A DNA stretch of 64,000 nucleotides, taken from assembly GCA_937901965.1 (NCBI GenBank), contig CALGSW010000015.1, forward strand, positions 1 through 64,000, in the 5' to 3' direction. A program made the translations under genes and the position numbers. The notes under the pieces are model-generated. The model did not search any database. It worked only from the letters and a program-made list of their open reading frames with translations, and was not told the DNA's origin. This document shows positions 41,598 through 49,671 of the stretch, piece by piece (positions within the stretch are counted from its first letter, which is position 1; each line of letters starts with the position of its first letter). The DNA is from an uncultured Bacteroidota bacterium. Lineage in GTDB: Bacteria; Bacteroidota; Bacteroidia; Bacteroidales; UBA932.

Positions 41598-43598
41598 TTA
41601 ATCATTTAAGGTTACACCAAAATAGCCTGAAACAACATTGGTAAGCTGCTTTTCTTTGTCTCTCTGTAGAGTATAGGCTTTTGAAATAAATGCTTCTATC
41701 TTTTCTAGGTCCTTACCTATTCGGATTTCACTATCACTGCTTAACAGAATAGTTTGCTGAGATAAGTCAGGAAAATAGTTTTCAAGTACAATAGCTCTAC
41801 TTGTTTCATCCAAAACACCCATTACTGTATCAATCATTACTGGTGGGTCGTAATCTCCGAATTCGTGAAGAGACTTGAGTAAAACCTGTATCACAACTTG
41901 TTTGGATGCTGTATTCAATTGGTTTAAATAGATTTCATTACCTGTTTTGTGGTAGATTTTAAATGTCAAATCTTTAAGATTCTCAGAAAGTTCCACTCTG
42001 TCAATTACATCACGGTATGCGGAAAGATTGGTGTTTAAATCTTGCTTCATTTTCAGCTCAATCTGTTGCTTTTTGATTTTTAATAGTTGGTTAGCAACAT
42101 CTTCAAAAAAGCCTTTTAACTTACCCAATGCTTCATATTTAGGGTCTGGTTCTTGACTGGTTTGGATGTCATATTGGTGAAGTCGTTTATCAATTTTGGT
42201 AATTTCTCCTTTCACTTCGGTAATTTGAATTTCCAATCTCTTGATATTGGATTCATTGTCTTCATAAGCTTTTAGCAAAACATAGTCTCTGCCCGTGATT
42301 TGTTGCTTCATTTGCTCAATCTGACTTTCAAGTAAAGGAATTTGAGTTAACGATACATTCAACTCAGCCTGTTGTTGATTAAGTGACGGAAAAGTATTTA
42401 CTGCTCTCATATTCAGTAAATTTTCCAACGCTTTTACTTCTGAATACTCCAAAAAATCATATTGGTCTTTTTCACTAGATTGCCCTAGCTTTGCAATAAT
42501 ATAGTCAACAAGTTCTTCTACCGTTACTGCTTTCAAAACCAAGTTTTTTTCTGTTAGATACTGAACAACTGATTTGCTAATGGCTTCAATCTGTTCGGGG
42601 GCAATGTTGCTATTTTGATGTTGCTCATGTTCGTTTTTAATTTTCAGAATTAGGTTGACTTCAGTTTTTACAGCTTCAATCAATTTTGGTACACAAACAT
42701 TCAGTTCGATATCTTTTAAAAACTTTTCTAACTCCTCACGAAAAATAGACTCTTTCTTGCTTATGTTTTCGATTTGTAATCTGGTTTGCTCTATTTTGTT
42801 TTTGATGGTAGTTTCCTGATTCAACCCAATTTTGAGGTTGTCGTAAAGTTCCTTATTTGAAACTGAATATTGTAATGCATCCTGAAGCTGAGTTTCAAGT
42901 GTTGTTAGGCTTTCCTGTATTTTCTTTTTCTGCTCTACTAATTCAAGATATTCCTTTTTTTCGTTTTCAATATTTAATCGTTGGGCTGTATAGCTTTGGT
43001 AAAGTGTTTCGGCACTTTTACTCATTTGCATATACTTGTTGAATCCCATTACATTTTCAATATTCTCTCTGATTACTCGGTTCAATTGGTCTTCTTTTAG
43101 AAGATTCCCTGCTTCCATTGCGTCAAACAAGAAGTAACGGCTAAGTTCTTGCGGTAAATTTGCTTTGATGATTTTGTTAACTTGTGCTTCTTGCTCAGCT
43201 CGTTGGGCTGGTGGTGTGGCAGTTCCGTAAATAAATATGGTTCCATTCATATTAAGTTTTACACTTTCAACAGGATTGCCTGATGGATTGAGCAAATATG
43301 TTCTGGTTAAAACATATTGTTGTTCTTCATTCAATACTTTACCAGTAAAATGTAACTCTAAAATTATTTTTTCGTCTTCTTTGCCTATAGTCCCTGCATT
43401 TAGTAATTCTCTGAACTGCCTTGCATTATGGATTTGCAAACCATATAAAGCACCATATATGGATTCAAACAAAGTGGTTTTACCACCACCATTAGCACCT
43501 CCAATTAGAATAATTGGCTTGTCTTGCTCAACCGATATGTCTAAATCAAGATTGAGATAGGTCTTGAAATTTTTGGCTTTTATTCTCTTTATCAGCAT
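41598..43598 (-). CDS. DndD-like SMC/ABC ATPase of defence operon
   Basis: A 666-residue SMC-like protein: N-terminal ATPase half with Walker A GGANGGGKTT (residues 33-42), long coiled coils (about 200-530) and a C-terminal half with Walker B PPVMIDTVMGVLDE (586-599). The segment YFLFDAMEAGNLLKEDQ is like DndD. The ABC signature, LSAGE/RQ in DndD, is degenerate here (NTASKQ, 562-567). It lies between a 72-residue gene and the HerA gene with gaps of six and three bases. It probably senses or grips DNA for the operon's nuclease (inference). Confidence 0.82.
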   Translation of the reverse strand: MLIKRIKAKNFKTYLNLDLDISVEQDKPIILIGGANGGGKTTLFESIYGALYGLQIHNARQFRELLNAGTIGKEDEKIILELHFTGKVLNEEQQYVLTRTYLLNPSGNPVESVKLNMNGTIFIYGTATPPAQRAEQEAQVNKIIKANLPQELSRYFLFDAMEAGNLLKEDQLNRVIRENIENVMGFNKYMQMSKSAETLYQSYTAQRLNIENEKKEYLELVEQKKKIQESLTTLETQLQDALQYSVSNKELYDNLKIGLNQETTIKNKIEQTRLQIENISKKESIFREELEKFLKDIELNVCVPKLIEAVKTEVNLILKIKNEHEQHQNSNIAPEQIEAISKSVVQYLTEKNLVLKAVTVEELVDYIIAKLGQSSEKDQYDFLEYSEVKALENLLNMRAVNTFPSLNQQQAELNVSLTQIPLLESQIEQMKQQITGRDYVLLKAYEDNESNIKRLEIQITEVKGEITKIDKRLHQYDIQTSQEPDPKYEALGKLKGFFEDVANQLLKIKKQQIELKMKQDLNTNLSAYRDVIDRVELSENLKDLTFKIYHKTGNEIYLNQLNTASKQVVIQVLLKSLHEFGDYDPPVMIDTVMGVLDETSRAIVLENYFPDLSQQTILLSSDSEIRIGKDLEKIEAFISKAYTLQRDKEKQLTNVVSGYFGVTLND

Positions 43599-43604
43599 AG
43601 TCGG

Positions 43605-43823
43605 TTATTTAATTTTAGACAAGGCTTTCTCTATGATTTTCTCCAAAGATTTTTCGTCCAGATCCTGATTGCGAATTTTGCGTTCGTGAAATTCTTTGAG
43701 CAGCTCTTCTTTCACCCACTCAAATTCCAACTGATGTTCGGTGCAAAGCACTGAAATCATATCAATATCTTCTTTGCGGATTCCGTAATGGACAAAAGTG
43801 GTGTCTAATCCTTTTTTAGCCAT
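43605..43823 (-). CDS. Small protein of defence operon
   Basis: A 72-residue charged protein, six bases after res and six before the DndD-like gene. It begins MAKKGLDTTFVHYGIRKEDI and continues with helices rich in Glu and Lys (VKEELLKEFHERKI). No family is recognised with certainty. Conserved spacing in the operon suggests an adaptor or regulatory subunit. Confidence 0.65.
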   Translation of the reverse strand: MAKKGLDTTFVHYGIRKEDIDMISVLCTEHQLEFEWVKEELLKEFHERKIRNQDLDEKSLEKIIEKALSKIK

Positions 43824-43829
43824 AATCCT

Positions 43830-46151
43830 TTAATTTGCATTAATAGTCGCAGGATTGAAAAATTCCCAACCTGTTAAATTTCTATCGTTATCAATTCGGT
43901 TTCTACAATACCTCCAACTGCCTTGCTGTTGTATTATAATACTTCCTATTGCTTTCCTTCCTTTTGTATTTAATGCTTCTATGTATTCAATTAAAGCATT
44001 ATGTTTCAGTACATTTTCGGGGTCGCTTTCAATGGTTTTGGGGTCAAATAGCCCAAGTGTGCCGTTTTTGAATTGAATCACCAAATCCACATAGAACAAT
44101 GATTGTGAGCCGTCTCTTTTTACATATGGAATGGCAAAATCATCATTGTTGCTACTTCCGTTTTTGTACCACCATTGGATGTGTTCTCTTTCGTTTTCAA
44201 TGAGTAGATCAATAAAGCGTTGTTCGTTTGCACTGTCAAACAATTGGTTGGAACCACGATATCGGGCATATAGGGGTTCTAATGCGTGTGTTTCGGCCTT
44301 ATATGGTATGTAGTTGTCGTTGAAGATTTTGAACTCAGGGACATCCCAAGGTTGCTCATATTCTTTTAATGTGCTTGATTTGCTCGACGCCTTAGTTGCC
44401 ATTATTTGAGCATAAATTTCTCTCGCAAAATTATACAAGTCGTCAAAGCGGGTTTGGTTGTAAAGAACAATCTTATAAACCTCTGCACCAAATATTCCTA
44501 AGTATTCTTCAAAGAGTAATTGGGTATGATATTTTATTCGTTCCCAACTGGAATCTTTCTGATATTCTCCACAACTAGCTAAACAATAACGATTGAAAAG
44601 TTGCTCTAACTGGTATGAGGTTTTTGCGAAGCGTTCAACATGTTCGGCTCGAGTGCCACCAACTTGAGTTACATCAATGTTTACATCTGCAGGTATGCCT
44701 ATCTCAATATCTCCCACATCCATTATTACCCCTGCTTGTTCCATCTCAGTTTTGTTGGTGTGATAGAAAGATTCACCACATTCTGAGCCAATTTTGATGC
44801 TGAACATTTGCTCGGCCGCTTTGAAAAGGGCTTCCCTGAAGTGCAGACCGATACGATTTCGCTTGATTTCTTTTTGAATGTAATAGGACTTTAAAGCTAC
44901 TTCCTGATAGATATCGTTATTTCGATTGGCTCTGTTTTGGGTGATATAGTCAGCTTCTTCAGGTAAGATGGTAATTAAATCTTTATTCAAATTGGTGTAA
45001 ACATATCCATAGTTCAATGCATCATTGGTATAATGCTTTTGTTCGGGCATACGCAAAATTCTACCCATTGTCTGTACGGTGAAGCGCTCGTTTCGCATTT
45101 CACGATATATAAGTAGTACTGATGCTCTAGGACAATCCCAACCTAAGGCAATGGCTTGCTTGAAAAGTAGCACTTCCACCATATTGTCAGGTTTGGATAT
45201 GTCTTCCAAATTTGACTTCTCGCCACTTAGCCATACGGCTAATTTTCCATTTTGTTCTGTAATACCCATCACTTCCAATTGGGCCACAACGATATCTCTT
45301 ATTCGGGTATCTTCTGCTGATATTTTTGCTGTGTCGGATGGCAATTGTATCAATAGCAAAGGCCTTATATTGGTGCCTGCTGCCACATAGTAATTTTCTA
45401 ATTCCACTCGTTTTTCTAAAGCTTTCTGTAACAAAACCACATCGGCATCACGACCTGCTTGTTCTTCGGCTCTTAAAGCAGGATTTAAATGCACACCTTT
45501 TTTAATCATTTGTGCTCTCACCACATCTTCTCTTGGTATCATTACCCTATATGGAGAGCGTAAACTTTTATCAGTAAGAGTTGCAGAAATACGCAACTCA
45601 ATTTTAGCTCGCATCCGGGTTAGTATCATTTCGGCTTTTTCGGCTGTTTTACCACCAGCCATTAAATGTTCCTCGTCTATGATGACCACAATTTGCGTGT
45701 CGTTAAGTAATGTTTTGTTCAGGATGTTGTAAAAATTTTTGCCATTTTCATTTTCACGCATAAACAAAGTATCGTCTCGATTAATGGTTTGCCAGTTCAA
45801 GAACAACATTTCGTTTGGTTTTAAGCAATCATCTGTTATGTCTTCTATGCTTAATGTGTGAATATCACGGGTTTCGCTATAGAAGTGTGACAGGCTTTTG
45901 TAACTCTGAAAATGCAAGGTATTGGGTGCAATCCATATATAGGATACATTGTGGTTGGCAATTTCAAATCTAGTAGGTAGTTCGTTTACAATATCACGGA
46001 GTAAACAAGCCATTGTAACTGTTTTTCCTGAACCAGTCGGCGCCTGAAATGCTAATATGTGCCGGTAATAATCCTTGTTGAGCAAATTGAAAAAATGGTT
46101 TTTCAACTGTTTTAATGCTTCTTCTCTATATTCTAAATGCAATAATTTCAT
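43830..46151 (-). CDS. res: Type III restriction enzyme, Res subunit-like
   Basis: A 773-residue superfamily 2 helicase with a C-terminal nuclease. Walker A is QAPTGSGKT (36-44); the DEAD-box-like motif II reads IIDEEHLM rather than DEAH; motif VI is TMGRILRMPEQ. The C-terminal PD-(D/E)XK region reads DLVIQFKNGTLGLFDPKT, with Asp where the family often has Glu. It would translocate on and cut DNA lacking Mod methylation. It is about 150-200 residues shorter than EcoP15I Res and lies 12 bases after mod. Confidence 0.87.
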   Translation of the reverse strand: MKLLHLEYREEALKQLKNHFFNLLNKDYYRHILAFQAPTGSGKTVTMACLLRDIVNELPTRFEIANHNVSYIWIAPNTLHFQSYKSLSHFYSETRDIHTLSIEDITDDCLKPNEMLFLNWQTINRDDTLFMRENENGKNFYNILNKTLLNDTQIVVIIDEEHLMAGGKTAEKAEMILTRMRAKIELRISATLTDKSLRSPYRVMIPREDVVRAQMIKKGVHLNPALRAEEQAGRDADVVLLQKALEKRVELENYYVAAGTNIRPLLLIQLPSDTAKISAEDTRIRDIVVAQLEVMGITEQNGKLAVWLSGEKSNLEDISKPDNMVEVLLFKQAIALGWDCPRASVLLIYREMRNERFTVQTMGRILRMPEQKHYTNDALNYGYVYTNLNKDLITILPEEADYITQNRANRNNDIYQEVALKSYYIQKEIKRNRIGLHFREALFKAAEQMFSIKIGSECGESFYHTNKTEMEQAGVIMDVGDIEIGIPADVNIDVTQVGGTRAEHVERFAKTSYQLEQLFNRYCLASCGEYQKDSSWERIKYHTQLLFEEYLGIFGAEVYKIVLYNQTRFDDLYNFAREIYAQIMATKASSKSSTLKEYEQPWDVPEFKIFNDNYIPYKAETHALEPLYARYRGSNQLFDSANEQRFIDLLIENEREHIQWWYKNGSSNNDDFAIPYVKRDGSQSLFYVDLVIQFKNGTLGLFDPKTIESDPENVLKHNALIEYIEALNTKGRKAIGSIIIQQQGSWRYCRNRIDNDRNLTGWEFFNPATINAN

Positions 46152-46163
46152 TTTGTTCGCTTT

Positions 46164-47942
46164 TTAAAGGATGCTTAACTGTTCGCCACTTTCATTTGTG
46201 TGTGTTTCGGAATCTTCTTCTATTGTGGGAACAATTTTATTCTTTTTGGGCAACACATTCTGATAAGCCTTGTAAATGGCATCGGGCAGGGCACAAAGAG
46301 TTATTTTATCCAATACATCAGCAAAATCATCGGTGTAGGGGTCGCTACCCATTGAGAAAACATACACTTTTATTTCTGGGGCTTCAATTCTTTTGATAAA
46401 CTCGACCGCTTGTGGTATAATATGGTCATCAAACAAAACGATTAAGGTGACATTTCTGTTGGCAAACATGCGGGCTTGTTTGATGTCAATTTTTTGCTCA
46501 GTGTAACAATCCTCTTTGATACAGAGCAACTCGGTAGCTAATTGTGTTAACTCCCGTTTGTTTTTGAGAGATGGTTCACGGCTTACAAAGTCTGCTTTAA
46601 AATATCGTAAATTGTTAGCAACCAATGGTTCTGTTTTAACTCCCAATCGGCTAGTATAGCCTAGGATTTTTCGTTTATTCCTCTCAAAACAAATGTTTTC
46701 AGCAATACCATTCTGGTTATTGGTGCAGATAATACCTATTCTTTTGCCCCCGTCTAAACTGTTAAGTTGCATTAGTGCATTTAGAGTTGTTCCGGAACCA
46801 GCAAAAAAGTCAAGAATAATTCCATTATTTTTACCATTAAACTTTAATAGATATTCAATTAATGATGTCGGTTTAGGATAATCAAAATCATTTAAATCCA
46901 GAGCAATCAACTCAGATTCCGCATTTTCATTCGTGCCTACACCAAACGAACTATCAATTAAATTTGGAGGCACTTCAGGGTCGTATTCTTTTTTCTCGTA
47001 AGATAAAATCATTGTCTTCGTTTTGATTGTTAATACGGTTCCGTTTTTTAGTTCGTCTGAAAGATTTTGCTGTGTCCAAATGAATTTCGCTCGTAAAGTA
47101 ACTTTATTGGCATTAGTGCCTTCTTTTATTAACAAGTCATTCAAAAGTTCAATACTATACTTAGCGGTACCATAAACTCCCGCATTAATTTTGGGTTCTT
47201 TAATTTTTATTTTGAGCTCACCGGGGTTGAATTCCAAATCTTTTATTGAGTTTTGATGTTTCATCATAGGATTATCACTGGAGCTTGTTTTCATCAATCC
47301 TCTAAAACGCAAATTATTTTGTTGCCTTTGATAGCAAAGAATATACTCTACTTTTTCCTTAGATTTGTTTGACAGGTTTGATGGTGTTTCAGTTTTTACC
47401 CAAGAGAAAATCTCGATGTAATTTTTCTCTCCAAAAATTTCATCCATTAATAATTTTAATTGAGCAACCTCATTTTTGTCAATTGAAATGAAAATTACAC
47501 CATCATTTGATAATAAGTTTTTTGAAAGCTTTATTCTTTTTGACATAAAACTTAGCCACTTACTATGTCTGAACGAGTCTTCCTTATCTATATAGTTATC
47601 ATTATAAATAAAATCATTCTCACCTCTGTTATAAGGCGGATCTATATAAATGACATCAATCTTCCCCTCGTGTGTAAATGTAAGTGCTGTTAAGGCATGC
47701 AAGTTGTCGCCTTCAATAAGTAAGTGGTTTGGGTGTTCGTCACCGTTAATAATTGCTTTTTCTTTTATCTCTTTCAGTACAGGCAGGTTTTCACGAAGAA
47801 GTTCTTCTACATCCTCGGGCTTGTCTTCCCATACCAAACCATATTTCTTCTTGGTGTTCACTAAATTTATTAGATAAGCACGCTCATCTTGCGTGAGGCC
47901 ATCTAAAGCTTTTACTTTTTGTAATAGGTCTGTTTTGTTCAT
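46164..47942 (-). CDS. mod: Type III DNA methyltransferase, Mod subunit
   Basis: A 592-residue beta-class N6-adenine methyltransferase. Motif IV DPPYNRGENDF starts at residue 101 and the AdoMet motif FAGSGTT is at 380-386, the order of the beta class. The region between (about 160-350) is the variable target-recognition part. The C-terminal 150 residues contact Res in known systems. It is the first gene of the operon, so methylation would be made first to protect the host. Confidence 0.92.
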   Translation of the reverse strand: MNKTDLLQKVKALDGLTQDERAYLINLVNTKKKYGLVWEDKPEDVEELLRENLPVLKEIKEKAIINGDEHPNHLLIEGDNLHALTALTFTHEGKIDVIYIDPPYNRGENDFIYNDNYIDKEDSFRHSKWLSFMSKRIKLSKNLLSNDGVIFISIDKNEVAQLKLLMDEIFGEKNYIEIFSWVKTETPSNLSNKSKEKVEYILCYQRQQNNLRFRGLMKTSSSDNPMMKHQNSIKDLEFNPGELKIKIKEPKINAGVYGTAKYSIELLNDLLIKEGTNANKVTLRAKFIWTQQNLSDELKNGTVLTIKTKTMILSYEKKEYDPEVPPNLIDSSFGVGTNENAESELIALDLNDFDYPKPTSLIEYLLKFNGKNNGIILDFFAGSGTTLNALMQLNSLDGGKRIGIICTNNQNGIAENICFERNKRKILGYTSRLGVKTEPLVANNLRYFKADFVSREPSLKNKRELTQLATELLCIKEDCYTEQKIDIKQARMFANRNVTLIVLFDDHIIPQAVEFIKRIEAPEIKVYVFSMGSDPYTDDFADVLDKITLCALPDAIYKAYQNVLPKKNKIVPTIEEDSETHTNESGEQLSIL

Positions 47943-48495
47943 TATTTATATTTCCCCTTTTCTATTCAAAGTGTCTAAAGTTATATTTCTGCAGCAGGAT
48001 TTTGTTTTCTGTTGCGTGTAATAATCATTCAATAAATGTTTCTGTTTGCGGCTTGATGCACCTTTGCTATTTTGTAATTAACTAAAGTCATCTGAGGCTG
48101 TGATTTTAATCCTTTTATAATGGTGCGTATTTCTTTTGTTTACCGCAGTAGTGGTCTATCATCTTATATACTATTCAAATTTCTCTCTCCGCAAAAAGAT
48201 GATATGAGTAACTATTGCCAAGACAATGCAGCGTAAAGTTATGATATTAAAACTATTTAAACAACAATGTTGTAATGTAAATGATGGTAATCCACAGGTT
48301 AATGAGGCAATTAGATTTGCCCTTAAAGATTTCCAAATATCAAAACTTAATTATTGGTATAATCTCTCAGTTTTTTCTTATTTTTGGAAGAATTCCAATT
48401 ATCAATATATCTTATCACTCTCAAGGTTTGTTTGAGAATGAACTAGTGAAATTATTATAAGACTTATAATTACAACATCGTAACATGTTATAATC
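47943..48495. other. 553-bp non-coding region between divergent defence genes
   Basis: It must hold the leftward mod promoter and the rightward promoter of the 48496 gene. A 9-bp inverted repeat, TATCATCTT (48157-48165) / AAGATGATA (48196-48204), is seen in the middle. A 69-codon frame at 48226-48435 has no recognisable protein pattern and is not called. AT-rich throughout. Confidence 0.5.
48454..48490. promoter_or_regulatory. Palindromic operator-like sites before DUF5655 gene
   Basis: Two perfect palindromes lie close to the ATG at 48496: ATTATAAG-a-CTTATAAT (48454-48470) and TAACATGTTA (48481-48490). The second ends six bases before the start codon. They look like dimer-binding sites, which would make the gene tightly regulated. 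Confidence 0.5.
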
Positions 48496-49401
48496 ATGAA
48501 AATATTCGTCAATAAATCAGGTAAACTCGTTTCTCATAAAGAGAAGCCGTTTAAACTTGAAAGAGAGATTCAAAAATTATTTGAATCAAATCTTCAAGAC
48601 ATAATGGGACTTGATGTGGTTAAGTCAGAGTTTACTATTAAGAATAAGAGGATTGACACTCTTGCTTTTGACTCAAAGACAAGAGCTTTTACGATTATAG
48701 AATATAAAAGAGATAAGAATATTAGTGTCGTAGACCAAGGATTTACATACTTGAGTCTAATGCTTGAGAATAAGGCTGACTTCATTATTGAGTACAATGA
48801 AAATAACGCTAAGCCATTAAAAAGAGAAGATGTAGATTGGAGCCAAACGAGAGTAGCGTTTGTGTCACAAAGCTTCACTGACAATCAAGTTCTGGCTACG
48901 AACTTTAAGGACATTGCAATTGAATTATGGGAAGTTAAGCAGTATGATGACAATCTTATCACAATTCATAACATTAAGAAGACACAGTCAGCAGAGAGTA
49001 TAAAACCGATTTCTCAACAAAATCAGGCTTTCAAAAAAGTTGCTGAAGAGATTAAAGTTTATTCTGAAGAGGATAACTTGGCTACTGCTTCTGAAGAGAT
49101 AGTTGAACTTTACGAGAGATTCAAATCAGCAATTCTTAATTTGGCAGATGGAATTGAAGTTAAGCCACAGAAATTCTATATCGCTTTCAAGAAAGACAAA
49201 AACATCGTTGACCTACAAATTCAAAAGAACTCAATTAAGATTTTCATCAATAAGAAAAAAGGTACTTTAGATGACCCTAAGAAATTAATGAGAGATGTTT
49301 CTGAAATTGGACATTGGGGTAATGGAGACTATCAAGTTCAAGTAAGCAATGATGAAAATCTAGAATATATAATGAGTCTCGTCAAACAAGCAATATTGTA
49401 G
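48496..49401 (+). CDS. PD-(D/E)XK nuclease-like protein with DUF5655
   Basis: A 301-residue protein. The N-terminal half contains RIDTLAFDSKTRAFTIIEYK, the D...E-x-K pattern of NucS/PD-(D/E)XK nucleases, and VDQGFTYLSLMLENKADF after it. The C-terminal 100 residues (KFYIAFKKDKNIVDLQIQKN, then VSEIGHWGNGDYQVQVSN) are the DUF5655 domain. It is plausibly a stand-alone restriction or defence protein. It reads rightward, opposite to the five-gene operon, and is the last gene before the tRNA. Confidence 0.8.
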   Translation: MKIFVNKSGKLVSHKEKPFKLEREIQKLFESNLQDIMGLDVVKSEFTIKNKRIDTLAFDSKTRAFTIIEYKRDKNISVVDQGFTYLSLMLENKADFIIEYNENNAKPLKREDVDWSQTRVAFVSQSFTDNQVLATNFKDIAIELWEVKQYDDNLITIHNIKKTQSAESIKPISQQNQAFKKVAEEIKVYSEEDNLATASEEIVELYERFKSAILNLADGIEVKPQKFYIAFKKDKNIVDLQIQKNSIKIFINKKKGTLDDPKKLMRDVSEIGHWGNGDYQVQVSNDENLEYIMSLVKQAIL

Positions 49402-49437
49402 CTTTCTCCACTATCAAACTTATTTAGATTTTTGCAT

Positions 49438-49467
49438 AAAAAAAGAGACTAAATCTGGGTTTTAGTC
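49438..49467 (-). terminator. Intrinsic terminator downstream of tRNA-Ser
   Basis: On the minus strand GACTAAA - seven bases - TTTAGTC is followed by TCTTTTTTT. The stem uses 49447-49453 and 49461-49467, and the T-run is the seven A residues at 49438-49444 of the plus strand. It would end the leftward tRNA transcript. Confidence 0.7.
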
Positions 49468-49484
49468 CCCGATTTAGTCCCCGA
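49461..49484. repeat. Tandem repeat TTTAGTCCCCGA x2
   Basis: Two perfect 12-bp copies in a row, 49461-49472 and 49473-49484, between the tRNA 3' end and its terminator. The first copy supplies one arm of the terminator stem. Tandem repeats at this spot could be integrase arm sites. Confidence 0.6.
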
Positions 49485-49489
49485 TACTT

Positions 49490-49518
49490 GCAACTACCTC
49501 ATTTTCAGTAGTAGTTGC
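49490..49518. other. Inverted repeat at tRNA 3' end, possible attachment core
   Basis: GCAACTAC (49490-49497) and GTAGTTGC (49511-49518) are perfect 8-bp arms 13 bases apart; the right arm ends on the discriminator base of the tRNA. Tyrosine recombinase core sites have this form, and tRNA 3' ends are the usual target. No copy is found at the left of the window, so the site is unproven. Confidence 0.4.
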
Positions 49519-49604
49519 GGTGAGGGGGGGATTCGAACCCCCGGAACCCTTACGAGTTCGGCAGTTTAGCAAACTGCTGGTTTCAGCCACTCACCCACCT
49601 CACC
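49518..49604 (-). tRNA. tRNA-Ser(GCT)
   Basis: An 87-nt class II tRNA on the minus strand. The acceptor arms GGTGAGG and CCTCACC pair perfectly, with G as discriminator and no encoded CCA. The anticodon stem GCAGT/ACTGC holds the loop TTGCTAA with anticodon GCT, which reads AGC and AGT serine codons. A long variable arm follows, then the T arm GGGGG-TTCGAAT-CCCCC. The gene is intact and its 3' end faces the island, so it is the probable integration site. Confidence 0.95.
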
Positions 49605-49628
49605 AAAACCCTGCGTTTTGGCGCAGGG
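49605..49628 (-). terminator. Terminator of floA operon, just before the tRNA
   Basis: On the minus strand CCCTGCG - six bases - CGCAGGG (arms 49622-49628 and 49609-49615) followed by TTTT. It lies between the floA stop at 49672 and the tRNA 5' end at 49604. Confidence 0.65.
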
Positions 49629-49671
49629 AGTGCAAAGATACTAATTCTTTTTAATGTGCAAAATTTTGGCT

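Noticed and set aside
39999..43598. A complete Dnd phosphorothioation system
   Set aside because: Only DndD-like and HerA/DndE-like parts are present. The sulfur-handling genes (DndA, DndC) and the DndB regulator are missing, and Mod-Res occupy the operon instead.
48226..48435. Reading frame of 69 codons upstream of the DUF5655 gene
   Set aside because: No recognisable protein pattern, lies in an AT-rich region with inverted repeats, and has no supporting context such as overlap or coupling.
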